A stretch of 64,000 bases of DNA from Embleya sp051903075 (GCF_051903075.1 NZ_CP182423.1:1054001-1118000); one strand, 5' to 3'; counted from the stretch's first letter, positions 26,419-34,385 are shown. Notes: generated by a model not told the origin, from the sequence alone. Program-made: numbers and translations.

Positions 26419-26916
26419 CTACTGGGCGTGGATGGCTGTGTGGGCGGCTTCGATCAGGGTTTGGGGAGCGATGTCGAGGGTGCGCAATGCGCGGGCGGCC
26501 GTGCCGTGTTCGAGTTCGGCCACCGCGATCAGGACGTGGGCCGTGCGCAGGGTTTTGGGGCGGTCGGCCTTGGCCAGGGTCGTCGCGCGTTGGAATACCT
26601 CGTTCGCGGTGCCGGAGGCTCGGTACGGTCCGCGTGGGGCGGGGGCGGGCGTGGGGGCGGGGATCGTGCCGGTGTCGATGCCGACCGAGCGCAGCGCGGC
26701 GGCGTGGGATTCGGCCAGGGCGCGGCGGACGTCCTCGATGGTGGCTCCGACTGCGGCCAGCGCCGTACGGGCGGAGTCGTCGGGGAGCGTGAGGGCGGCC
26801 AGGAGCAGGTGCTCGGGGCCCGGGGTTTCCTCGCCGAGCGCGCGGGCCTGCTCCTCGGCGCCGGTGAAGAGACGCTTCATTGTGCCCATGTCGTGTATCG
26901 CGGTGCGGATGCCCAC
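26419..26916 (-). CDS. Clp N-terminal (R) domain protein
   Basis: A 165-residue protein with the double Clp-N repeat that normally precedes ClpC/ClpA ATPases: FTGAEEQARALGEETPGPEH for the first repeat, and FQRATTLAKADRPKTLRTAH for the second. No ATPase domain follows, so it is a stand-alone adaptor-like module. The GTG start is preceded by AAGGAG at 7-nt spacing. It follows the small HTH gene by 27 bp, and the two are likely co-transcribed. Such pairs are frequent in streptomycetes; they may sense or deliver proteins to Clp, but the function is not established. Confidence 0.85.
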   Translation of the reverse strand: MGIRTAIHDMGTMKRLFTGAEEQARALGEETPGPEHLLLAALTLPDDSARTALAAVGATIEDVRRALAESHAAALRSVGIDTGTIPAPTPAPAPRGPYRASGTANEVFQRATTLAKADRPKTLRTAHVLIAVAELEHGTAARALRTLDIAPQTLIEAAHTAIHAQ

Positions 26917-26943
26917 GGTGGATCTCCTTGCCGGGCCGGTGGA

Positions 26944-27171
26944 TCACCGGTCCTGGGGTGGTGGCGTTCGCCGGGAGGGTGACAGTCGTTTGTGGGCGGC
27001 CTGGGCGCTCATGCCCAGCGCCTGGCCGATGTGGTTCCAGGTCCAGCCCTGGGCGAGGGCGTGGTCCACCGCCGCCCGCTCCAGCGCCGCGGCGAGGCCG
27101 CGCAGTGCGACCACGGCCGCGAACGCGTCCTCGGGTTGCTCGGGCGAGGGAACGTCCTTGGCGTCGATCAC
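26944..27171 (-). CDS. Small helix-turn-helix protein
   Basis: A 75-residue protein. A helix-turn-helix is visible in QGWTWNHIGQALGMSAQAAH (about residues 41-60), followed by a basic tail. No ligand domain. The GTG start at 27171 has no clear ribosome site, so the mRNA may be leaderless. Two dyads built on TCAAC/GTTGA lie immediately upstream, suggesting autoregulation. It is the first gene of a pair with the ClpN-domain protein. Confidence 0.8.
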   Translation of the reverse strand: MIDAKDVPSPEQPEDAFAAVVALRGLAAALERAAVDHALAQGWTWNHIGQALGMSAQAAHKRLSPSRRTPPPQDR

Positions 27172-27172
27172 A

Positions 27173-27217
27173 CATCAACTTTAGTTGATGGATCGTCGGG
27201 CCGTCAACAAAAGTTGA
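27173..27217. promoter_or_regulatory. Two dyad operators upstream of the HTH-ClpN pair
   Basis: Dyad 1 is CATCAACTTTAGTTGATG (27173-27190, 8-bp arms). Dyad 2 is TCAACAAAAGTTGA (27204-27217, 5-bp arms). Their centres are 29 bp apart, about three helical turns, so two dimers could bind on one face. The AT-rich sequence stands out from the surroundings. It is probably the operator/promoter of the small HTH gene. Confidence 0.7.
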
Positions 27218-27230
27218 TGGGGTTCGGAGG

Positions 27231-28610
27231 TCAGAGCACGAACGGATACGCCGGCGCCGGCCCGTCCTCCGCGTCCCCGTACGGTGCCGGCCGGCCGAGG
27301 GCCGGTCCGAGTGTCGTAGTGCCCGGGGTCGCGCGGTTGCGCAGGCCCGTGCGGTAGACGTCCATCGCGGCCTCGGTGCGGCCCATGCGACGCAGCAGGT
27401 CGCCCAGGAGCATGCACAGGTCGGCCAAGTCTCCCGCCGCGCCGCTGCGTTCGAGGAAGCCGAGCGCACCGACGTAGTGCTCCTCGGCGCGTTCCGGCTC
27501 GCCCCGCTCCTCGGCCATCAGACCGAGCAGCCGATGGGCGCCCGCCGCGTGCACCGCACCTCGGGTGTCGTCGAGATCGAGGACGCCCGACAACAACTCC
27601 CGCGCCTCCTCGTGCCGGCCGAGACGGCGCAGTACGTCGGCCAGCTCCACCTCGACCTGGGCGGTGAACAGTCGGGCGTGCCGGGCCACCAGCATCTCGC
27701 GCGCGGTGCGCAGCTCGGCCTCGGCGGCGTCGAGCGCGTCGTGCTGGGCGTGGACGTAGCCGCGCATCCAGTGGCAGTGGGCGAGTTCGGTCCGCAGCTG
27801 CAGCTGCCGGTACAGCTCCTGCGCCTTGGCCAGCGAGGCGTCCGCGTCGGCGATGCGGCCCTCCGCCAGGAGGGTACGGGCGACGCTGCGATGCATGCCG
27901 GCCACCAGGGCGGGATCGGAGACGCTCGGCGCCAGCGCGAGGGCGACCTCGGCGGCGTGCGCGGCGCGGACGTACGCCCCCATGTCCATGTAGGGCGCGA
28001 TGGAGGCGGCGTGCAGCAGGACGAGCGCGTCGGGGTCGTGCAGGTCGTCGGCGGCGAGTTCGGCCAAGGCGGTCTCCAACACGTAGCACGCGTAGCGGAG
28101 TTCGCCGGCCAAAAAGTGGGCCACGGCCCGGCCGCGGATGGCGCGGGCCCGCCGGGGTGCGGGTTCGCCGGCGAGTTGCCGCTCGGCCGCCTCGAAGTGG
28201 GCGCGCGCCCGGGCCGGTTTCCCGGTCACCAGCGCGCACTCGCCGAGTCCGATCCGGGCGGTGGCCTGCTCGGCCGGCAGCGCCAGCCGCTCGGCCTCGG
28301 CGAGCAGTTCCCCGTAGCGCAGGGCGGCCTGCTCGGAGGTGCCGGTGGCGAGCAGGCGCTGGGCGTCGGTGAGCGCGAGGCGCAGTTCCGTGGCGAGGTG
28401 GGCGGGGTGACCCGTGGTCAGCTCCTCGTACGTGGTGCCGAGTTGCCCCGCGAGGAAGCGCAGGGCGGCCTCCGAGGGACGGGCCTTGCCCGATTCCAGG
28501 GTGGAGATGTGGGCCGCGGTGTACCTCGGCTCGGCGAGCTGACGTTGCGTCAATCCCAGTTGGTTGCGCATGCGTTGGATGCGGCTTCCGATCTCGGCCG
28601 GCTCGTCCAT
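27231..28610 (-). CDS. XRE-family regulator with TPR domain
   Basis: A 459-residue protein. The N-terminal Cro/C1-type helix-turn-helix (IQRMRNQLGLTQRQLAEPRY, then HISTLESGKARPSE) occupies residues 9-50. The remaining 400 residues form tetratricopeptide-like helical repeats (for example AALRYGELLAEAERLALPAE and RRLGRHEEARELLSGVLDLD). The architecture resembles peptide-responsive regulators and many streptomycete helix-turn-helix/TPR proteins. It is divergent from the secreted M64 peptidase gene; the shared 128-bp region contains a dyad. Control of the peptidase by a processed peptide is an attractive but unproven reading. Confidence 0.9.
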   Translation of the reverse strand: MDEPAEIGSRIQRMRNQLGLTQRQLAEPRYTAAHISTLESGKARPSEAALRFLAGQLGTTYEELTTGHPAHLATELRLALTDAQRLLATGTSEQAALRYGELLAEAERLALPAEQATARIGLGECALVTGKPARARAHFEAAERQLAGEPAPRRARAIRGRAVAHFLAGELRYACYVLETALAELAADDLHDPDALVLLHAASIAPYMDMGAYVRAAHAAEVALALAPSVSDPALVAGMHRSVARTLLAEGRIADADASLAKAQELYRQLQLRTELAHCHWMRGYVHAQHDALDAAEAELRTAREMLVARHARLFTAQVEVELADVLRRLGRHEEARELLSGVLDLDDTRGAVHAAGAHRLLGLMAEERGEPERAEEHYVGALGFLERSGAAGDLADLCMLLGDLLRRMGRTEAAMDVYRTGLRNRATPGTTTLGPALGRPAPYGDAEDGPAPAYPFVL

Positions 28611-28680
28611 CGAGTACCCCCTGCGGTTGTTCCTCGCCCCGAGGCATTGTGCGGCAACGCGCCGACGTTTAGCTTAAGTT

Positions 28681-28704
28681 CGGACTTGGATTCACTGAAG
28701 TCCG
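28681..28704. promoter_or_regulatory. Dyad in XRE/M64 divergent promoter region
   Basis: CGGACTT and AAGTCCG are separated by 10 nt, 34 bp upstream of the M64 start codon. A CTTAAG palindrome lies just upstream. Candidate operator for the divergent XRE/TPR regulator. Confidence 0.5.
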
Positions 28705-28738
28705 GATCTATCTCCCCTCGCGTGCCAAGGAGAATCCC

Positions 28739-30133
28739 TTGCGCAGATCGAGTACATCCCTTCGCACATCCGTGACGGCGGTCGCCGCGGCCGTCGCTTT
28801 CGTGTGCGCCGTCGTCACCGCCCCGGGTGCGGCCGCCGGTGCCGCCGCGAACAAACCGACCACCGACCGGGTCCAAGTCGAGATCCCCGGCCCCGAATCC
28901 GCGGGACCCACCGCGCTCGCGCAACCGCACACCGAGGCGGGCTCCGGGTACACCTGGGTCTCCCGGCGGGGCAGGGAGGGATCGCCACCGGGCGTCCTCT
29001 CCCCCGAAACCGCGCCGGGCGACGGCGCGGTCACCAAGGTCGTCGACAACGGCCCCACCACGGACCGCCTCGACATCGTCTTCGTCGGCGACGGCTACAC
29101 CGCGGGTGAACTCGCGCGATTCCACACGGACGTCAGGGAGCGCTGGGCGGAGATCGTGGCCGTCGAGCCGTACACGACGTACGCGAACCTCTTCAACGTC
29201 TGGGCGGTGGACGCGGTTTCCCGCCAGTCCGGAGTGTCCGGCGACCCGTCCCGGGACGTGGTCCGGGACACGGCACTCGGATCCTACTTCTGGTGCGAGA
29301 ACACCGAACGGCTGCTGTGCGTCGACGAGGCCAAGGTCGATTCGTACGTCGACAACGCGCCGGCTGTCGACCTGGTGATGGTGCTCGCGAACAGCGCCAA
29401 GTACGGCGGCGCCGGCTACAACACGCCCAGCCCGACGCTCGGTTACGAGGGCATCGCCACCTCCTCAGCGCACAACGCCCAGTCGGGCCAGGTCGCCATC
29501 CACGAGACGGGGCACTCGCTCGGCAAGCTCGCCGACGAGTACTTCTATCCCGGCGTCCCCGGCTACGAGCACTACACCGGCCCCGAACCGGGCGAGTCCA
29601 ACATCACCGAACTGTCCGCCGCGCGAATGCGGAGCACCCGCACCAAGTGGTATCGCTGGCTGGGCCAGACCTCACCGGACGGCGGCACGGTCGGCGCGTA
29701 CACGGGCGGCGGCTACTACGTGACCGGCCTGAACCGGCCGACAGACGGCTCGCTGATGCGCTTCACCGGCAAGCCCTTCAATCTGCCCGGTGTCGAGGCG
29801 ATGATCGCCGGCTTCCACCGACACGCCTCCGCGGCACACGCCCTCACCCCGACGGCACGGACGTTGCGAGCCGAGGACAGCGCACGCATCGCCCTGGCCC
29901 GACCCACCGGTCCGGCCGCGCGGCCGCTTCGGGTGCGGTGGTACCTCGACGACAAGCCGCTGAAGCCCCCGGCTCGGGAGGACACGATGCAGGTCTCCGA
30001 ACTGCGCCTCGACCCGCGTCGCCCGGGGCCGCACCGGTTGACCGTGGTGGTCGTCGACCCGACCGACTCGGTCCGTGACCCCGTCGTCGCCGAGACCCTG
30101 CGCACGAGTCTGACCTGGGTCGTACGGGCCTGA
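28739..30133 (+). CDS. Secreted M64 family metallopeptidase
   Basis: A 464-residue protein from a TTG start, supported by AAGGAG 6 nt upstream. Signal peptide: RTSVTAVAAAVAFVCAVV, with probable cleavage after AAAGA-type residues near 35. The peptidase domain begins at about 109 (DRLDIVFVGDGYTAGEL), a typical M64 opening, and carries the zinc motif HETGHSLGKLADEY, with His255, Glu256 and His259. A C-terminal beta-rich domain of about 90 residues follows. M64 peptidases include IgA-cleaving enzymes, but the actinobacterial members are secreted proteases of unknown target. A strong terminator follows. Confidence 0.92.
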   Translation: MRRSSTSLRTSVTAVAAAVAFVCAVVTAPGAAAGAAANKPTTDRVQVEIPGPESAGPTALAQPHTEAGSGYTWVSRRGREGSPPGVLSPETAPGDGAVTKVVDNGPTTDRLDIVFVGDGYTAGELARFHTDVRERWAEIVAVEPYTTYANLFNVWAVDAVSRQSGVSGDPSRDVVRDTALGSYFWCENTERLLCVDEAKVDSYVDNAPAVDLVMVLANSAKYGGAGYNTPSPTLGYEGIATSSAHNAQSGQVAIHETGHSLGKLADEYFYPGVPGYEHYTGPEPGESNITELSAARMRSTRTKWYRWLGQTSPDGGTVGAYTGGGYYVTGLNRPTDGSLMRFTGKPFNLPGVEAMIAGFHRHASAAHALTPTARTLRAEDSARIALARPTGPAARPLRVRWYLDDKPLKPPAREDTMQVSELRLDPRRPGPHRLTVVVVDPTDSVRDPVVAETLRTSLTWVVRA

Positions 30134-30206
30134 TCATCCGGGTTTGACCCAGATCGTCCAGTTCAGCCCGGATCATCCGCGCCCGAGCACACACCACGGC
30201 GGCACG

Positions 30207-30239
30207 GCGACCCCGGCGCGCCCCTCGCGCCGGGGTCGC
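30207..30239 (+). terminator. Strong terminator hairpin
   Basis: 14-bp perfect arms starting GCGACCCCGGCGCG with a 5-nt loop, 73 bp after the M64 stop. The rest of the 275-bp gap to the next gene shows no coding signal. Confidence 0.75.
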
Positions 30240-30408
30240 GCCGTCTCGTCCGGCCCCTCGGGCGCCGATCGGCACGTCGTGGCCGTTTGGCCACGGCGGT
30301 GGGTGCGGGGTTGCATGCGCTTCGCATCCTCCGCCTCGGATAATGTTTGCCGTACCGAGGTCGGAATCTGTCGGACGATCCTCGTGCCCGTCCGGGAGGG
30401 AAATCGCG

Positions 30409-30606
30409 ATGCCGACCACTCGCCACGAGGAACTGCGGGCTGCGATCGTGCAGGCCCGTGAGGCGCTCACCGCGCATCCGGACGCCGCGACCTCCCCGGC
30501 CCTGGCGGCCCTGATCGCCGCCGCGGAGCCCTTCGCCAACTTCACCCAGGCGGTACCGCCGCCGACGACGCGGCAGTTCAAGGCGCGCCTGCAACCGGAG
30601 CCGTGA
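30409..30606 (+). CDS. Small hypothetical protein
   Basis: 65 residues from the ATG at 30409, chosen for the GGGAGGG 8 nt upstream; a longer frame from 30343 lacks a ribosome site. The sequence is helical and Ala-rich (HEELRAAIVQAREALTAHPD), with a C-terminal PPPTTRQFKARLQPEP. No membrane segment or known motif. Third-position GC is high, supporting real coding. It is convergent with the WhiB gene, 21 bp apart. Confidence 0.65.
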   Translation: MPTTRHEELRAAIVQAREALTAHPDAATSPALAALIAAAEPFANFTQAVPPPTTRQFKARLQPEP

Positions 30607-30627
30607 CCGTCGACGCGGGATCCCGGC

Positions 30628-30885
30628 TCAGGCCGCGTGGCGGTTGTGGTGCCGGCGGGTGTTTCTTCTGCGCAGCGCGCGGCGTTCGTCCTCGCTGAGG
30701 CCGCCCCACACACCGCTCTCCTGCTTGGTCGCCATCGCCCAGGAGAGGCAACGATCGATCACGGGGCATCGTCGGCAGACGGATTTCGCCTGGTCGATCT
30801 GCTCTCTGGCCGGGCCGGAGTTGCCGACCGGGAAGAACAGTTCGGGGTCTTCGTGCGTACAGGCAGCGGCGGATCGCCAGTCCAT
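30628..30885 (-). CDS. WhiB family iron-sulfur regulator
   Basis: An 85-residue Wbl protein. Four cluster-binding Cys are at 9, 37, 40 and 46 (C-x27-C-x2-C-x5-C). The G-V-W-G-G turn follows, and the C-terminus is a basic DNA-binding tail (RRALRRRNTRRHHNRHAA). The ATG follows GGAAAGGAAGAC. Size and motif resemble the WblE/WhiB1 group rather than WhiB or WhiD. Wbl proteins bind the main sigma factor and respond to NO or oxidation. It lies 121 bp downstream of the gamma-butyrolactone receptor gene on the same strand, so partial read-through is possible. Confidence 0.95.
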   Translation of the reverse strand: MDWRSAAACTHEDPELFFPVGNSGPAREQIDQAKSVCRRCPVIDRCLSWAMATKQESGVWGGLSEDERRALRRRNTRRHHNRHAA

Positions 30886-31006
30886 GTCTTCCTTTCCGGC
30901 CGCGCCGAGGGGCGCGGCCCCGCGGTTCGGGTTCTCGGCCCTGCTGCCCGGGATACCTCCACCCAACCGGCCGAGTCGGCGAAACCCTGCGGAAGTTCGC
31001 GGATCC

Positions 31007-31648
31007 TCACGCTCGCACTTCGTCGACGGCCGGGAGGGCGAGCCGCAACGTGTCCTCCGCCGCGTCCGGATCGGCCAGCAGGGCCGGGAGGAGCAGCCGC
31101 CACAGGTCGGTGAGGTCGTTCTCGATGTCGGCCCGGCCGGAGAGCGCGTCGGAGACGGTATGCAGGCCGAAGAACGCGTGGATGATCGATTTCGCCGCCC
31201 CGGCCGGATCGATCCGCTCCGCGAGTACGCCCTCCTCCCGCGCCCGCTCCAGCAGCGCTCGGACGGCGGTGATCCAGCCCACGAACGGCGCGGGCAGCGT
31301 CGCGTCGATCCCGTACCGCTCGCTCCACAACCGCGCTCCACCTCGCACGAGCGGATCGTCCCGAAACGCCCGGGCCACGTCGAAGCTCAACCGCACCAGC
31401 CCCACCACCGCCGGCACAGCGGCCCCGGTGTGTCGTTCGATCAACACCGGCCACGTGTCGAAGTGTGCCTCGACGATCGCGCGGGCCAGGGCGTCCTTGT
31501 TCGAGAAGTGGAAATAGATGGCCCCGCTGGTGAGTCCCGACGCGTTGCCGATGTCGCTGATGCTGGTACCCGCGAAACCTCGCTCATGGAATAGACATGC
31601 CGCGGTCTCCAGAAGAGACCGGCGAGTCGCCCCTGCCCGTGCCTGCAC
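31007..31648 (-). CDS. scbR-like: Gamma-butyrolactone receptor, ScbR/ArpA-like (TetR family)
   Basis: 213 residues from the GTG at 31648, preceded by GGAGGTAGGTGGCAC. The TetR helix-turn-helix is ISDIGNASGLTSGAIYFHFS, typical of the ArpA/ScbR subfamily, and the protein has the family length of about 215. It would repress target genes until it binds a gamma-butyrolactone. It is divergent from an AfsA-like synthase gene, the classic arrangement, with 117 bp between them containing an ARE-like dyad. In that context it is probably a true receptor rather than a pseudo-receptor. Confidence 0.9.
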   Translation of the reverse strand: MQARAGATRRSLLETAACLFHERGFAGTSISDIGNASGLTSGAIYFHFSNKDALARAIVEAHFDTWPVLIERHTGAAVPAVVGLVRLSFDVARAFRDDPLVRGGARLWSERYGIDATLPAPFVGWITAVRALLERAREEGVLAERIDPAGAAKSIIHAFFGLHTVSDALSGRADIENDLTDLWRLLLPALLADPDAAEDTLRLALPAVDEVRA

Positions 31649-31663
31649 GTGCCACCTACCTCC

Positions 31664-31688
31664 AACTCGAACGCCCGGTTGGGAACCG
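31664..31688. promoter_or_regulatory. ARE-like site between receptor and synthase genes
   Basis: CGAACGCCCGGTTGGGAACCG contains the CGGTT/AACCG dyad (31676-31688) and the CGAACG-2 nt-CGGTT arrangement seen in autoregulatory elements bound by butyrolactone receptors. Its position, just upstream of the receptor gene, fits. The match is judged by eye. Confidence 0.45.
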
Positions 31689-31765
31689 TCTGCCCTCGGG
31701 CCGCTCCGGCGGGCCGGATCGCCGGGCCCCGCGCGCCGCCGCCCGACGGGTGGAGCGGAGACGAC

Positions 31766-32725
31766 ATGCACCTTCCCGGCACCTGGGTTCTGCTTGTGTT
31801 CATGGTTGCTCTTGGCGGCGACACGGCGTCCTCGCGCTCGTCGGCGAGGCTCCTGAGCTGGTCGCGCACCGTGGAACGGGAATCGGTACATCGAGTGTCG
31901 GTGGCCGAGGTGCTGCTCACCGACGTGGTCCGGCTCGCGGGCACGACCTTCCTGGCCGCCGCCCAGTGGCCCTGCTCCCATCCCACGTTTCGCCCCGCCG
32001 ACGACGGTGGCCACAGTCGGCTGATGGTCCTGGAAACCCTCCGTCAGCTCGGAATCTTCATTCCGGCGCAGTTCTATGCGGTGCCTCCGGAGGCACACTT
32101 CCTGATCAAGGACCTTTTCTACGGTGTCGACGCCTCGGCGGAGCCACGTTCGACGGGTGGCGCCAGCGATATCACCTGTTTGGCCCAGGTCGACGACTTC
32201 CGCCCCACGCACGACGGCCGCGGATTGCGGGGGCTGCGGCTGCGGCTGCGACTGTCGGTCGGCGCCACGACCTTCGCCCGCGCGGGGGGTAACGCACGCT
32301 TCCTGGACCCGGACGCGTACGCGGCGCTGCGCCGGGGCGCGGCGGGGGCGCGCCCGGCGGCTCCGCGTGTACGGCCGACGCCGGAGGCGGTGGACGCGAC
32401 GCTGCCCCGGGACGTGCTGGTCGCCGAATCCGACGGCGGTGTCCTGGAGGTGGATCCGGCCGATCGGCTGCATCCGTTCTTCTTCGATCACCCCTGTGAC
32501 CACATGCCCGGGATGGTGCTCGTCGAGGCCGCCCGGCAGGCGATCGCGCTGGTGAGCGGCGGCGAACTGCTTCGGCCGACGGCGTTTCGCCTGCGTACTC
32601 CCCGGTTCACCGAGTTCGACCCGCCCGCGCGGATCGAGTGCACGCTGCACCGCGGTCGACAGGCCTCGTTCCGCGTTCGTCAGGGCGGGGCGTACACGGC
32701 CCTGGGCGCGGCGCGCTACCGCTGA
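31766..32725 (+). CDS. scbA-like: AfsA/ScbA-like gamma-butyrolactone synthase
   Basis: 319 residues from the ATG at 31766, preceded by GGAGACGAC; an internal ATG at 31802 is possible. Two AfsA hot-dog repeats are visible: the first around HSRLMVLETLRQLGIFIPAQ, the second around DHPCDHMPGMVLVEAARQ, both containing the family's catalytic Glu-x-x-R-Q core. AfsA enzymes condense a beta-ketoacyl-ACP with dihydroxyacetone phosphate, the first step of A-factor-type signal synthesis. The first 35 residues are not conserved. The divergent receptor and the downstream phosphatase-like gene complete a signalling locus, but no butenolide reductase is nearby. Confidence 0.9.
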   Translation: MHLPGTWVLLVFMVALGGDTASSRSSARLLSWSRTVERESVHRVSVAEVLLTDVVRLAGTTFLAAAQWPCSHPTFRPADDGGHSRLMVLETLRQLGIFIPAQFYAVPPEAHFLIKDLFYGVDASAEPRSTGGASDITCLAQVDDFRPTHDGRGLRGLRLRLRLSVGATTFARAGGNARFLDPDAYAALRRGAAGARPAAPRVRPTPEAVDATLPRDVLVAESDGGVLEVDPADRLHPFFFDHPCDHMPGMVLVEAARQAIALVSGGELLRPTAFRLRTPRFTEFDPPARIECTLHRGRQASFRVRQGGAYTALGAARYR

Positions 32726-32759
32726 CCCCGAGGGCGACACGCGGACAATCCGTCGTTAT

Positions 32760-32788
32760 TTGAATACGGAGTGTGTTCGTCCTAGCGT
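32760..32788 (+). promoter_or_regulatory. Candidate promoter upstream of the HAD phosphatase gene
   Basis: TTGAAT (32760-32765) and TAGCGT (32783-32788) are separated by exactly 17 bp, a good match to a main-sigma promoter. The locally AT-rich sequence stands out. Confidence 0.55.
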
Positions 32789-32813
32789 AATGATCGTTAT
32801 GTTTCGGGGCATA

Positions 32814-32840
32814 CCCCGCCCGCCGACGCCTCGGGCGGGG
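32814..32840 (+). other. Hairpin in the 5' leader of the HAD gene
   Basis: CCCCGCCCG and CGGGCGGGG form 9-bp perfect arms with a 9-nt loop. It begins about 26 bp after the candidate -10 box and ends 41 bp before the start codon. It could be an attenuator, a processing signal, or the terminator of the preceding AfsA-like gene. Confidence 0.6.
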
Positions 32841-32881
32841 TGTCGCCCCGGATCCACGTCTCTCGATCGGATGGCTCACCA

Positions 32882-33583
32882 ATGGCAGGAAACTCCCTTC
32901 TCTCCTGGACTCCCGCGGCAATCGTCTTCGATTGCGACGGCACGCTGATGGACAGCGAGCGCCACTGGGAAGAGGCACGCGAACTGGTGCTGCGCGGATA
33001 CGGCATGGAGACCCCGGACGACTTCGGCGAACGTACGAAGGGCCTGCATTTCACCGAATGCGGACGGGTCATGACCGAGGTGATCGGGCTCTCCGGCGGC
33101 CAGGCCGACCAGGTGACGGCGCAACTTCTGGACCACTTCCGGAAGTTGGTCGCCGCCGCCCCCGTAACCATTCCGGGCGCAAGTGAACTCGTACGTCTGG
33201 CCGCCGACTTCGCACCGTTGGCGGTGGCGAGCAATTGCCCGCGCGACGTCGTGGAGTCGGGGTTGGCGCAGGCCGGGCTGCTTCCGTACTTCACCGACAT
33301 CGTGGTCCCGGACGCGACGTTGCGGCCCAAGCCCGACCCGGACGTCTATCTCGCCGCGGCGCGGGCCTGCGGCGCGCCGCCGTCCGTGTGCCTGGCGGTC
33401 GAGGACTCCTACTGCGGGATCCTGTCCGCCTCGCGCGCGGGTCTGCGAGTCCTGGGTGTGGGGGCCGCCCCGCGCGACGAGGAGCTGGCCCTCGTGGACA
33501 TGTGGGTGCCCACGCTGGCCGACGCGGCCCTGGTCGCCTGGGCCGATTCGCGCGAGCCGGTGGGCGCCTGCGTACGCATCTGA
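32882..33583 (+). CDS. HAD-superfamily phosphatase
   Basis: A 233-residue HAD hydrolase. Motif I is FDCDGTLMDSE, with nucleophile Asp17 and Asp19; the Thr/Ser motif II is in VASNCPRD; the conserved Lys and the acidic motif IV follow in LRPKPDPDVYL and AVEDSYCG. The cap is helical (C1 type, beta-phosphoglucomutase-like). The ATG at 32882 is chosen because the HAD fold starts right after it. Beside an AfsA homologue it may dephosphorylate the butyrolactone precursor, as MmfP-type enzymes do in methylenomycin-furan loci. That role is inferred from context. Confidence 0.88.
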   Translation: MAGNSLLSWTPAAIVFDCDGTLMDSERHWEEARELVLRGYGMETPDDFGERTKGLHFTECGRVMTEVIGLSGGQADQVTAQLLDHFRKLVAAAPVTIPGASELVRLAADFAPLAVASNCPRDVVESGLAQAGLLPYFTDIVVPDATLRPKPDPDVYLAAARACGAPPSVCLAVEDSYCGILSASRAGLRVLGVGAAPRDEELALVDMWVPTLADAALVAWADSREPVGACVRI

Positions 33584-33604
33584 GCGCGGCCCGATCGTCA
33601 CTCT

Positions 33605-33631
33605 CCGCGACCGGGCGCATGCCGGTCGCGG
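33605..33631. terminator. Bidirectional terminator hairpin
   Basis: CCGCGACCGG and CCGGTCGCGG, 10-bp perfect arms with a 7-nt loop, between the convergent HAD and anti-sigma-like genes. Confidence 0.7.
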
Positions 33632-33645
33632 GGGGCGGCGGTTGA

Positions 33646-34062
33646 TCATCCGTCGTGCGCAGAGGTGCCCGGTGGGTGGAAGCAGGCGGTGATGGCCTTG
33701 CCGTGCGGGGTGGGGTGGGTGTGCCATTCGTCGGCGATCGCGTCGACGATGGCCAGGCCCCGGCCCGAGGTGGCGAGACTCTCGGCGCCGCGCGGGGCCG
33801 GCAGTCCCGGGCCGGTGTCGGCGACGTAGACGTTCAGGCAGCGGCTGTCCCAGGCCAGGACCAGTCGGGCCGTGCTGTGCGCGTGGACGTGGGCGTTGGT
33901 GATCAGTTCCGAGACCGTGAGGAGGATGTCGTCCACCGTCTCCGGGGCGTCCGCCGTCCAGGACAGGCAGGCCAGCCGCTCCCGGGCCCAGCGCCGACCC
34001 GCCTCCACACCGCCGCCGATCGGAAAGGAGTGTGCCCACCCGACCGCTCGCAGGTCAGCCAT
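33646..34062 (-). CDS. Anti-sigma-factor-like ATP-binding (HATPase_c) protein
   Basis: 138 residues from the ATG at 34062, supported by GAGAGGAGCATGAC. It is an RsbW/SpoIIAB-type GHKL ATPase: N-box LLTVSELITNAHVHAHS, G1-box VADTGPGLP and G2-box SGRGLAIVDAIAD are all present. Streptomycetes carry many such stand-alone kinases, which regulate sigma-B-type factors or anti-anti-sigma partners. No partner gene lies beside it. Cytoplasmic; monocistronic. Confidence 0.9.
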   Translation of the reverse strand: MADLRAVGWAHSFPIGGGVEAGRRWARERLACLSWTADAPETVDDILLTVSELITNAHVHAHSTARLVLAWDSRCLNVYVADTGPGLPAPRGAESLATSGRGLAIVDAIADEWHTHPTPHGKAITACFHPPGTSAHDG

Positions 34063-34385
34063 GTCATGCTCCTCTCGCTTGGTCGCCGTCGACCGGACGT
34101 CTGCCCCGTACGGTCGCACTCACGCCGCCCCGAGGATCACCGTCGTGCACGTCGGTGTTCGCGACATACACGCTGTCTCGTGGGACACGCAAGGGCGTGG
34201 AAGAAGTCACCGAAGGTATCCGGGCGTTCTCCTGGCCCGTCCGCGCGCCCACGATGCATTCGTGCGCCCTGTGCCGGATACCTCCGGTGATGTTGTGCTT
34301 GCGGGGCGAGCGACTCCCGGTCGGTCTCGCCGTGCGGCCCTTGCGCGGTGACGGGTGATGCGAGGTGGAAGATGCGAGGTGGACG
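34063..34385. other. Intergenic region, 323 bp
   Basis: It lies between the ATP-binding protein and the DUF5988-like gene. No coding frame has convincing codon use. Its last 30 bp hold a tandem 13-bp repeat that duplicates a ribosome-binding site. Confidence 0.5.
34357..34383 (+). repeat. Tandem duplicated ribosome-binding-site repeat
   Basis: GATGCGAGGTGGA occurs twice (34357-34369 and 34371-34383) with one base between. Each copy contains GAGGTGGA. The second copy serves the ATG at 34386. The first would serve an ATG at 34372, opening a five-codon frame whose TGA overlaps the main start codon. Confidence 0.7.
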
